Assembly (NCBI GenBank): GCA_027297005.1
Contig: JAPUIN010000310.1
Span: 1-15,321 of the forward strand
DNA: 15,321 nucleotides
Direction: 5' to 3'
From: Acidobacteriota bacterium
GTDB lineage: Bacteria; Acidobacteriota; Polarisedimenticolia; Gp22-AA2
Shown here: positions 1-6,585 of the stretch, one piece after another
Numbering within the stretch: the stretch's first letter is position 1
Layout of the letters: every line of letters starts with the position of its first letter
Made by a program: the position numbers and the translations under genes
Notes under the pieces: generated by a model
Seen by the model: the letters and a program-made list of their open reading frames with translations, nothing else
Database searches by the model: none
Told to the model about the DNA's origin: nothing

Positions 1-1044
1 CCGATCATCGACCTGAGAGATCAGCCGAACGCTTCGGCCCGGCCCCGCTCCGCGGTCGACAAGTTCTCGTTCATCGGTGACCGGGGTGAGGACACCTCGA
101 ACGTCGTGTACTACGTCGATGACGTCATCGTGTCCGCAGACGAACCCGTGGATCTCCCGTCACTCGTCGCGCCCGGGCGCCGTAAAATGTTCATCGATGC
201 GTGGCTCGAGTACGAGCGCCTCGCTCTCTCACGTCCGGGCTGCCTGCCGGCCGCCGATCTGCGCGATCTCGGGATCGACTTCGGCGGGACTGCCGCGCTC
301 CGGCATGAGAAGGGGTCGAGCCCGCTGGAGTTATTGACCCGCACCCCAGCGACCCGCCTGGCGCGCGATCCGGCTCTCAAGGAGTCTACGGCGCGACTGC
401 TCGAGGCGGTCGATGCCTGGTCGCAGGGGTGCGCGCACCTCAAGGCTGGCCGGCCGCGGCGGGCGCTCGGTGAGTTCGAGCGCGCCGCCCGCTTGGCGCC
501 CGATGGACGGATCTACCATCTCTCGATCGTGCTGGCGTTGGCAGCCCTCGGCCGATGGGAGGAGGTCGACTCCCGCATCGACCAGTTGCGATCCGACTGG
601 GACGCCGATCCTCGCTTTCCGGTAGCGATCGCTCTGATCGGCCTGGCTCGTGGTGATCTCGAAGAGACCATGGCCGCGCTGCGCGCGAACGATCCGCAGG
701 CGATCGTGTCGAATCCCTGGGTTGCCGAGCAGGCCTTCTTCGTTCACCTCTGGAATCGCTCCTACCGGGATGCGGAGAATCTGGCGCTCCAGATGGCGCA
801 GAGCCTGGGGGCCTCGACGGCAGCCGGTGCCCGGTGGATCGGGTACGCGGGAGATGTCGCTCATCTGCAGGGCGACCACGAGATCGCCAAGGGTCGTTAC
901 GAACAGGCGCTCGAAGTGCTTCCCGACGATCGCCTGCTCTGGACACACCTCGCCGACATCTATCACCGCCTCGGGGACGTTCGGATGGAGAGGGAGTGCC
1001 GGGAGAGAATCTACGGAAGCCTGCGGGACGATCGTCCCGATTGA
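1..1044 (+). CDS. TPR-repeat protein with LamG-like N-terminal remnant (5' partial)
   Basis: The frame is open from the first base, so the true start lies left of the window. An internal GTG at 106 is not a convincing start, because the residues before it (FSFIGDRGEDTSNVVYYVDD) belong to the same fold. That stretch resembles the closing strands of a LamG/concanavalin-like jelly roll, an inference from pattern only. The rest is mainly helical. TPR-like helix pairs are seen around visible residues 140-190 (AGRPRRALGEFERAARLAP, then ALAALGRWEEVDSRI) and 285-325 (GDHEIAKGRYEQALEVLPDD, then LADIYHRLGDVRMERE). Such domains usually mediate protein-protein contacts. With a sugar- or surface-binding fold in front, an envelope or secreted scaffold role is possible. 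No catalytic motif is visible. The stop (TGA, 1042-1044) lies 6 bp from the stop of the convergent signalling gene. No terminator is visible between them. Function unknown. Confidence 0.75.
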   Translation, partial: PIIDLRDQPNASARPRSAVDKFSFIGDRGEDTSNVVYYVDDVIVSADEPVDLPSLVAPGRRKMFIDAWLEYERLALSRPGCLPAADLRDLGIDFGGTAALRHEKGSSPLELLTRTPATRLARDPALKESTARLLEAVDAWSQGCAHLKAGRPRRALGEFERAARLAPDGRIYHLSIVLALAALGRWEEVDSRIDQLRSDWDADPRFPVAIALIGLARGDLEETMAALRANDPQAIVSNPWVAEQAFFVHLWNRSYRDAENLALQMAQSLGASTAAGARWIGYAGDVAHLQGDHEIAKGRYEQALEVLPDDRLLWTHLADIYHRLGDVRMERECRERIYGSLRDDRPD

Positions 1045-1050
1045 TTCCGA

Positions 1051-3147
1051 TTACATCTTGGTGTCGGGTAATTGGATCGGGAATAGGATGATATTGGGTG
1101 ATCGTTTCCGCCGCAGGCTCTTTCGCGCCGCCTTGTTCTGATACATGTTGTAATCGGCCTTGAGCATCAGATCCTCGAACGTCTCCCCGTCGTCCGGGTA
1201 GAGGGCGATCCCGATCGATACACCGGCTCGAGCCGTCCGGCCTCCATCCAGTTTGATGCTGAAGACGTCGACCGCCTGCTGCAGGCGCTCGGTGAGAAGC
1301 GCTGCCTGCGCAAATCCAGTACGCGGCAGGATCGCCGCGAACTCGTCGCCCGACAGACGCACGAGAATGTCGCCGTCGCGCACGTTGCTCTTCAGGACAC
1401 GGCTTACCTCCGAAAGGAATCGATCCCCGATCGGGTGGCCGTGGCGATCATTGATCTGCTTGAACGAGTCGAGATCCATCTCGAGCAGCGCCATCGGCTG
1501 CACGGCCTGCTGGCTGCGGATCAACTCCTGGTCAAAGACCTGTCGCAGGAAGCGGGAGTTCGGCAACCCCGTCAGGTCGTCCGTGAGGGCTGATTCCTGG
1601 GTCTCGGCGAAGATCGTTCCGTTAACGACCGCTCCTGACATCAACTTGGAGATGATGTCCATCATCCGCACGTGGTCGTCCTGGAGCAGCACGCCCTTCG
1701 GGTAGTAGAGTGTGACGGCCCCGAGGCTCTTCCCGTCGTGGACGAGCGGGAACGTGGCCACCGTCGAATAGATGCTGGTGTCGAACGTCGCGCCTGCAAG
1801 ATCCAGGGCAGCATCGGGCGAGATACGAGCCGTGCGGTCGGAGGCCGCCTTCCCCGTGATCCCCTCCCCCATCAGAATGGATCGGCCGCGCAACTCCCTG
1901 GCATTGGCCCCGGAAACAAAGCGCGCGGAGAGTGTCTCTCCCGATTCGTCGGCAAGATAGATCGCGCACGTGTAGTACGGGACGAGCCGGCCAATGTGGT
2001 GGATCACCATTTCGAGCACCTCGGCCAGCCGCAGTGAGGATCCGAGCGTCTGCGCAATCTCGTACAATGCGTAGACTTCGCGATGCGCCGAGGAGATGTC
2101 CCTGAGCGCCGATCCTCCAACCGTGATGATGTTTCCGGGATCGGTCAGGTCCTCAGTTCCGCCTTCGGGCCTGGGGCGGTCGGACGTGATGCCATGATGT
2201 AGCGATTCTCCGAAACCTCCCGCATCGACGGGGACCCCCGGCGGCCCCTCCGCGGGATTGCTCGCCGTCGCATCCGGGGGAACGCTTCCTCCAGCCACCA
2301 TCTTCCGGTCTTCAGTGATCGCCTCCTGCGCCTGGCTCGCACGTTCGCCCGCCGCGGCGATTTCCGGTAGACCGACGCGCAGGACCCGGGCCACCTCGGG
2401 GTCGAAATGAATTCCCGACCATGCCTCGATCAGGGCGCACGCCTCATCGGCTGACTTGCGGCCTCTGTAGACGCGATCCGAGGTCATCGCCTCGAACGCG
2501 TCGGCCACGGCGAGGAGGCGGGCGCCACGTGGTATGGCATCACCTCTCAAACCGTCGGGATATCCCGAGCCGTCCCACCGTTCGTGATGGTGACGTATGA
2601 TCGGCAGAACCGGGACCGGGAATTCGACGTGCCCCAGGATCTCGGATCCCACCGACGGGTGCACCTGAATCTTCTGGAGCTCCCGCTCCGTGAGCTTCCC
2701 TCTTTTGTGCAACAGATGATCCGGAACGGCGAGCTTGCCGATATCGTGCAGCAGCGCTGCGGTGCGCAGCGCCGCGAACTGATCCTCGGGCAGATCGAGC
2801 TGGCGCGCAAGCTCCAGAGAGAAGGCCTGGACGCGCCGCACGTGCCCGCGCGTATGGGGATCCCGTGCATCGATCGCGAGGCTGAGAGCTTCGATCGTCG
2901 CCAGGTGTGTCTTCTCCAGCTGTCGCAGGCTCCTTCGGTTCGCCGCGAATCGCCCCAGCTGGATCCAGAGGAGAACAAGGGCGATGACGAGCCCCGGAAG
3001 CACGAAGGCCGGAACCTGCAGCGTGTGCCCGCCGAGCCACGGCTCGACCAGGGCAACGATGACCATTCCGATCAGCGCGACCGACGTGGCGATGATGAGG
3101 GGCTTCCCTGGCCCGCCGGTCGGGCCGGGTTCAATACCTAATCTCAT
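1051..3147 (-). CDS. Membrane-bound cyclic-di-GMP enzyme: HD-GYP + GAF + GGDEF
   Basis: This 698-aa protein carries both cyclic-di-GMP activities. Two hydrophobic segments (about 17-34 and 46-63) suggest an inner-membrane anchor. Next is an HD-GYP phosphodiesterase domain (about 80-265) with the metal-binding HD at 134-135 (LLHDIGKLAVPD) and an intact HHERWDGSGYP at 187-197. A low-complexity Pro/Gly-rich linker (about 270-345) leads to a GAF sensor domain (about 355-515). A GGDEF diguanylate cyclase domain (about 520-675) has SGDEF at 599-603 in place of GGDEF, a substitution often tolerated. The inhibitory I-site RxxD (590-593) sits the usual five residues upstream, and the guanine-contacting N566 and D575 are present, as in true cyclic-di-GMP synthases. 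Both halves therefore look catalytically competent; which dominates cannot be read from sequence. The ATG at 3147 is preceded by a weak GAGGG. A sigma-54-type promoter lies about 180 bp upstream. Confidence 0.95.
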   Translation of the reverse strand: MRLGIEPGPTGGPGKPLIIATSVALIGMVIVALVEPWLGGHTLQVPAFVLPGLVIALVLLWIQLGRFAANRRSLRQLEKTHLATIEALSLAIDARDPHTRGHVRRVQAFSLELARQLDLPEDQFAALRTAALLHDIGKLAVPDHLLHKRGKLTERELQKIQVHPSVGSEILGHVEFPVPVLPIIRHHHERWDGSGYPDGLRGDAIPRGARLLAVADAFEAMTSDRVYRGRKSADEACALIEAWSGIHFDPEVARVLRVGLPEIAAAGERASQAQEAITEDRKMVAGGSVPPDATASNPAEGPPGVPVDAGGFGESLHHGITSDRPRPEGGTEDLTDPGNIITVGGSALRDISSAHREVYALYEIAQTLGSSLRLAEVLEMVIHHIGRLVPYYTCAIYLADESGETLSARFVSGANARELRGRSILMGEGITGKAASDRTARISPDAALDLAGATFDTSIYSTVATFPLVHDGKSLGAVTLYYPKGVLLQDDHVRMMDIISKLMSGAVVNGTIFAETQESALTDDLTGLPNSRFLRQVFDQELIRSQQAVQPMALLEMDLDSFKQINDRHGHPIGDRFLSEVSRVLKSNVRDGDILVRLSGDEFAAILPRTGFAQAALLTERLQQAVDVFSIKLDGGRTARAGVSIGIALYPDDGETFEDLMLKADYNMYQNKAARKSLRRKRSPNIILFPIQLPDTKM

Positions 3148-3211
3148 TGTCTCGTTGCCCTCTGTCTCCGTTGTCCCTGCCCGGCGAGCGGAGCATCTTG
3201 AAGAGTCGGTT

Positions 3212-3246
3212 GCGGCCGGGCCGTCATCGAGTGGCAGCCCGGCCGC
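3212..3246 (-). other. Strong GC hairpin in leader of the HD-GYP/GGDEF gene
   Basis: A perfect 10-bp inverted repeat (3212-3221 against 3237-3246, arms GCGGCCGGGC and GCCCGGCCGC) encloses a 15-nt loop. It lies about 65 nt before the start codon, inside the predicted transcript. Neither strand has a following T-tract, so it is not a standard terminator. It could be an attenuator, an mRNA stabiliser or a protein-binding element. No known riboswitch signature was recognised around it. Confidence 0.6.
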
Positions 3247-3324
3247 GCCGATCCCTCAAGGTCCCGCCCGCTGGCCCGGCCGGGGGAACCTGACCGGCGG
3301 ACACGTGACCCTGCGCCTATACAT

Positions 3325-3341
3325 CGCAACCCTCGTGCCAG
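3325..3341 (-). promoter_or_regulatory. Sigma-54 (-24/-12) promoter for the HD-GYP/GGDEF gene
   Basis: The minus strand reads CTGGCACGAGGGTTGCG. Compared with the RpoN consensus YTGGCACGRNNNTTGCW, every defined position matches except the last. The GG (3339-3338) and GC (3327-3326) are exactly 10 nt apart. The predicted start site is near 3314, giving a leader of about 165 nt before the ATG at 3147. Use of this promoter would require an enhancer-binding protein, and none is encoded in the window. Confidence 0.75.
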
Positions 3342-3483
3342 CCGTTCGGGCGCTCTGATCGGGCCGAAATCGGCCTGTTTGCAGGGGAAACGTAATTGTC
3401 ATCGTGCTCGCGCGTCGCGATCCTGGCCACGCGACTCGTGTAATCCTGTGAAACGACTCGAACTGAATGTCACGATGAGAGTT

Positions 3484-3512
3484 ACCGGTGCAGCATCGGT
3501 GTCCAATCGGTG
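3484..3512. repeat. Three phased 7-bp direct repeats (candidate regulator site)
   Basis: ACCGGTG (3484-3490), ATCGGTG (3495-3501) and ATCGGTG (3506-3512) recur with an exact 11-bp period, about one helical turn. They lie roughly 170-200 bp upstream of the start site predicted from the sigma-54 promoter, where enhancer-binding proteins often bind. An 8-bp inverted repeat (TCATCGTG at 3399-3406, CACGATGA at 3471-3478) lies nearer the promoter. The role as an upstream activating site is inference. Confidence 0.35.
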
Positions 3513-3567
3513 GATTCGGCGGGCTCCAATGTCGAATTTCTGCACACAACGGGTTCATTCGAGCGAC

Positions 3568-3601
3568 AAAAAACCGGCTCTGCGGCGGAAACCGCAGAGC
3601 C
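3568..3601 (-). terminator. Rho-independent terminator of the protease/membrane-protein operon
   Basis: On the minus strand a perfect 10-bp GC-rich stem (GGCTCTGCGG at 3601-3592 on the complementary path, CCGCAGAGCC at 3585-3576, 6-nt loop) is followed by GG and then six Ts (3573-3568). It lies about 67 nt after the stop codon of the 240-aa membrane protein. It should isolate that operon from the HD-GYP/GGDEF gene downstream. Confidence 0.88.
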
Positions 3602-3667
3602 AGTCGAACACAGGGATGACCTCCGCGTCAGCCGACATTCATTCGCCCGTCCGATTCCCCCTTCCGC

Positions 3668-4390
3668 TCAGCCCCGCGACGGGACCCGAGCCCTGTCCAG
3701 TCGATCGATGGTGACCCGGTAGATGAAATGCAACCCGAAGGGAATGAGAAGCGCCGGCACGGCGACGTAGAAACCGGCCTGTCGCACCAGGGCGAAGACG
3801 GCCGTCGCCAGCAGTGATCCGATCAGGATCTCGGTGCCGGACCAGAAGATCGATCCGCCGAACACCGTCACCGGCGAGACCCCGCGCTCGAGGGCAACGG
3901 CGATCGACACCAGGAACGTATTCACGAGGTAGTGCGCCGCGGCGATCACGATCATCGCCAGGGCGAGGGCTCCGATCGAGCGCCAGCCGGCCCCCCAGAT
4001 CCCCCCCTCGGGGGCGATCTGGATGAGGAGCAGAGCGGCACAATGGATCGAGATCGCCATCCCCATCGTGTTGAAAAGCCTCTTCGGCCAGTCCCCGCGT
4101 TTGCGGCTCGAGGCCGCGAACCCTTCGAGCGCCGCGATCAGCGTCGCCGGGGCGATTCCGCAGATGAGCAGTGACAGCAGAATGAAGACATCGGAGAAGG
4201 CCACGCGGCATCGGATCGGCCGGATCATCACATTGAGCGATCCGGTGGCGAGCGTCAGCAGCGCCATGACGGCCCACAGGACGATCGGCCCACCCAGGTC
4301 GTCGCGCATCAGACTGAGGAGCGACGACCCCAGGACCCAGGTCCCGCCGACCGTGACCAGCGCGATGTAGGCGTACGTTGGTTTATTCAA
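3668..4390 (-). CDS. Multi-pass membrane protein, stand-alone sensor-type domain
   Basis: A 240-aa integral membrane protein with about seven hydrophobic segments (around 7-27, 36-55, 66-87, 110-127, 138-166, 181-202 and 206-226) and short loops. There is no soluble output domain and no catalytic motif. The topology, and phrases such as RLFNTMGMAISIHCAALLL, resemble the N-terminal membrane modules that precede HD-GYP or GGDEF domains in other bacteria. That resemblance is from memory, not a search. The start is TTG (4388-4390), preceded by CGGGGA at a reasonable distance. It begins 18 nt after the protease stop, so the two are very likely co-transcribed and perhaps translationally coupled. 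The gene ends before a rho-independent terminator. A partner role for the protease, such as membrane retention, sensing or immunity, is possible but unproven. Confidence 0.8.
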   Translation of the reverse strand: MNKPTYAYIALVTVGGTWVLGSSLLSLMRDDLGGPIVLWAVMALLTLATGSLNVMIRPIRCRVAFSDVFILLSLLICGIAPATLIAALEGFAASSRKRGDWPKRLFNTMGMAISIHCAALLLIQIAPEGGIWGAGWRSIGALALAMIVIAAAHYLVNTFLVSIAVALERGVSPVTVFGGSIFWSGTEILIGSLLATAVFALVRQAGFYVAVPALLIPFGLHFIYRVTIDRLDRARVPSRG

Positions 4391-4408
4391 GGCTGTTCCC
4401 CGGCCAGC

Positions 4409-6427
4409 TTAGAAGTAGAGCGTCCAGATCAGTCCCGAAAACCAGATCGGCATCGCGCCACCGTAGGACCAGATCAGGCCCTGGGTGTACGAGAAGCGCC
4501 AGGTCCAGATCAGTCCCGAGGCGTCGACCGTGTAGAAATCGTCGGAGATGAGATCGTTCTGCCACAGTGCGCCGCCGGTGGCGAGTGCGTCGTAGTACTC
4601 CACACCCTCTTCGTCCGCCGTCCCACTGTCCCAGGTAACCCCCTGCCAGGTGCCGTTCGATCCGTAGACGACATGATCGTCAGAGTACGTGTTCGAGTAG
4701 ATCGACGTACCGCCCCAGGATCCATAGTACGAGTAGCTCCAGATCAGTCCCTGGGCGTAGGCCTCCTGCTGGGTCGTGATCAGAGAGGCTCCATAGATCC
4801 ATCTGTATGTCCAGATCAGCCCCTGGCTCCACGCGATCGATTCTCCGGCGATGCTCGAGGTCGGATCTGAGGGCGGCTCCGACATCAGCTCGTCGCCCGC
4901 CAGAAGCGTATCCGCCTGCCAGCTCATCTTCCGGGCCAGGCGCACGCCGCAGTCCACGTTCAGCAGTCCGGCTCCCTGCTCGAACAGATCAGGACCGTCT
5001 ATGATTTCGGCGCAGTACATCAGCACCGCGCGGACGTGGTTCGGCGTCAACGAAGGATTGGCCTGCAGTATGAGGGCCGTGGCTCCCGAGACGACTCCCG
5101 CGGCCATCGAGGTTCCGCTGAGCGTCATGTACATCGATTTCTTGTTGATTCTTCCGGTGTCATAATGCAGGGCTGGATAGCTCGTCACGAGCGTATTGTC
5201 CGGGCTTTCCAGCGAGACGAGGCCGAGCCCCGGGGCGACCAGATCCGGCTTCGGAAGGTTGTCATAGACGTACTCGCCCGTCTCGGGATCGGGGCTGCCG
5301 GATCGCGTCGGCCCTCGCGAGGAGAACGGGGCGATCGTGTCGTCGGAACGGAAGTCCGTGTGACGCGTGTCGGTTGCACCGACCGTAATCACCGCAGGTG
5401 AGATCCCCGGCGACGGAATGCTTCCGTAGACCTTATTGCCGGACTCGTCAATGCCGAAGTTTCCGGCCGCCACAATGACGACGATCCCCGCCTTCACCGC
5501 CCGCTCCACCGCCTGGCAGAGGGGGTCGTGGCGGTACGATTCGACCGGGGGCGCCGCCAGCGACAGGTTGAGGATTCTGATGTTCAGGAGATCCCGCTGG
5601 GCGATGGCGTAGTCGACGGCTGCGATGACGTTGCTGATACTGCCGCGACCCTGGTCGTCGAGCACGCGCAGATCGACGAGGCTCGCCGCCGGGGCGATCC
5701 CGCCGAAATCGAGCCCCTCCTGATTGAAGGCGCTTCCGCTGCCGGCGATGATGCCGGCAACGTGGCTGCCATGGCCGAAGAGATCGTTCGAGGTACCGCC
5801 ATCCACGAAGTCGACCGCATGGACGACGCGACTTCCGATTTCGTTTAGATCGAAATGTTTTTTATAGATGCCCGAGTCCAGAACCGCGACCGTGATCCCG
5901 GCCCCGTCGTACCCGAGACCATACTCCGACATCATCAGATCGAAATCGGTCTGCGCCCCGGGATAAACGTTCGAGGACCCGGTCGTCTCCTGCAGGTGGC
6001 TCGCGAACCCCTGCACCGGCCGATCCGGGATCACGTAGCGAACGCCCGGTGCCGATGCGAACTCCTCGACCCGATCCTTCGGAAGATCGAGGATGATCTG
6101 ATCGACGTGGCGCAGGGCCTTGTTGACCCGGCCGCCGAGTCTATGGATCTTCGCGACGACCCGGGCAGTGTCCTCACTTTCGACCACTGCCACGAGACGG
6201 ATCGATCCGTCGTGCGATCCCTTCTTCAGGATTTCGACGAGATCGGGGGAGAGCTTTGGTCCACGGCCGTTGCTGTGGTCCTGCTGCGCTCTGACCGTGG
6301 CGGCGCCGAAGAAGAGCGCTGTCACCGCCATCATCGCGACGGTGAGCGCCCTGCCATAATGACAGGGTGACCGCCGGCGCTTCATGCGTTCACTCTTTTT
6401 CGTGTTCGATCTGCTGTTCTTCGTCAT
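4409..6427 (-). CDS. Secreted subtilisin-like (S8) serine protease with C-terminal GLIW repeats
   Basis: This 672-aa preproprotein begins with a long basic n-region and a Sec-type signal (hydrophobic about 27-44, likely cleavage after VRA near 47). An I9-like inhibitory propeptide follows (about 76-138). The S8 catalytic domain (about 155-500) has Asp184 (VAVLDSG), His219 (GHGSHVAG), oxyanion Asn323 (AAGN) and Ser440 (LSGTSMAAG), so it should be active. The last ~140 residues are rich in Trp, Tyr, Gly and Ser. They hold five exact GLIW units near 536, 560, 638, 650 and 665, and the chain ends in LYF. The tail may mediate surface attachment or form a beta structure; this is inference. The ATG at 6427 is preferred over an in-frame TTG at 6442, because GGAGGG (6440-6435) sits 7 nt before the ATG and would overlap the TTG start. 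It is the first gene of an operon behind a GEMM-I riboswitch and a sigma-54 promoter. Confidence 0.95.
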   Translation of the reverse strand: MTKNSRSNTKKSERMKRRRSPCHYGRALTVAMMAVTALFFGAATVRAQQDHSNGRGPKLSPDLVEILKKGSHDGSIRLVAVVESEDTARVVAKIHRLGGRVNKALRHVDQIILDLPKDRVEEFASAPGVRYVIPDRPVQGFASHLQETTGSSNVYPGAQTDFDLMMSEYGLGYDGAGITVAVLDSGIYKKHFDLNEIGSRVVHAVDFVDGGTSNDLFGHGSHVAGIIAGSGSAFNQEGLDFGGIAPAASLVDLRVLDDQGRGSISNVIAAVDYAIAQRDLLNIRILNLSLAAPPVESYRHDPLCQAVERAVKAGIVVIVAAGNFGIDESGNKVYGSIPSPGISPAVITVGATDTRHTDFRSDDTIAPFSSRGPTRSGSPDPETGEYVYDNLPKPDLVAPGLGLVSLESPDNTLVTSYPALHYDTGRINKKSMYMTLSGTSMAAGVVSGATALILQANPSLTPNHVRAVLMYCAEIIDGPDLFEQGAGLLNVDCGVRLARKMSWQADTLLAGDELMSEPPSDPTSSIAGESIAWSQGLIWTYRWIYGASLITTQQEAYAQGLIWSYSYYGSWGGTSIYSNTYSDDHVVYGSNGTWQGVTWDSGTADEEGVEYYDALATGGALWQNDLISDDFYTVDASGLIWTWRFSYTQGLIWSYGGAMPIWFSGLIWTLYF
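4424..4823 (-). repeat. Tract of five GLIW-coding repeats
   Basis: On the plus strand the 13-mer CCAGATCAG(T/G/C)CC(C) occurs at 4424, 4469, 4505, 4739 and 4811. Read on the minus strand each copy encodes Gly-Leu-Ile-Trp. The core uses almost identical codons every time, so the units look like recent duplications or are under codon-level constraint. Flanking residues (often Gln before, Ser/Thr-Tyr/Trp after) are partly shared. Spacing is irregular: 45, 36, 234 and 72 bp. Confidence 0.85.
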
Positions 6428-6433
6428 TGACAG

Positions 6434-6440
6434 TCCCTCC
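6434..6440 (-). promoter_or_regulatory. Ribosome binding site of the protease gene
   Basis: The minus strand reads GGAGGGA, with seven bases between GGAGGG and the ATG at 6427. This near-ideal site fixes the start codon. GTCTC at 6460-6456 could pair with GGGAC at 6437-6433 and mask half of the site. That makes translational control by the upstream riboswitch conceivable, though the helix is short. Confidence 0.75.
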
Positions 6441-6477
6441 AATAGCTTTCAGCGGGAGACCGTTTGTGCTGCGTCCC

Positions 6478-6555
6478 ACCGACAGCCCGGCTGTCTCGAA
6501 GAGACCCGCGGCTTTCCGTCCCACCCTCGCGGGTGGTTTGGCCTGGTGCATTGGT
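6478..6555 (-). promoter_or_regulatory. Cyclic-di-GMP-I (GEMM-I) riboswitch aptamer
   Basis: Read on the minus strand, the leader of the protease gene follows the GEMM-I plan element by element. GCACCAGGCCAAACC (6548-6534) corresponds to the conserved GCACAGGGCAAACC strand. CCACCC-GCGA-GGGTGG (6536-6521) is the hairpin with a GNRA tetraloop. GACGGAAAGCC (6520-6510) matches GACGCAAAGCC. GTCTC/GAGAC (6505-6501 with 6497-6493) is the next stem, and AGCCGGGCTGTCGG (6492-6479) matches the conserved 3' strand. ACCAATG (6555-6549) can pair with TGTCGGT (6484-6478) to close P1 with one mismatch. The aptamer begins within a few nucleotides of the predicted sigma-54 start site and ends about 50 nt before the ATG. 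GGCC replaces the usual GGGC in the ligand-proximal strand, so the ligand (cyclic-di-GMP or the related cGAMP) is not settled by sequence. Confidence 0.88.
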
Positions 6556-6568
6556 CGGCCTGTGGATG

Positions 6569-6585
6569 AGCAACCCTTGGGCCAG
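6569..6585 (-). promoter_or_regulatory. Sigma-54 (-24/-12) promoter for the protease operon
   Basis: The minus strand reads CTGGCCCAAGGGTTGCT. It agrees with YTGGCACGRNNNTTGCW except at two positions inside the -24 box (CCCA for CACG). GG (6583-6582) and GC (6571-6570) are 10 nt apart. The predicted start near 6558 puts the riboswitch at the very 5' end of the RNA, which supports both calls. It shares AGGGTTGC with the promoter at 3341-3325. Confidence 0.7.

Noticed and set aside
3256..3558. Possible 100-codon minus-strand gene in the intergenic region
   Set aside because: The product has no recognisable motif and the frame covers the sigma-54 promoter and leader. Composition looks non-coding.
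6428..6442. TTG start at 6442 for the protease
   Set aside because: It overlaps the GGAGGG ribosome site that serves ATG 6427.
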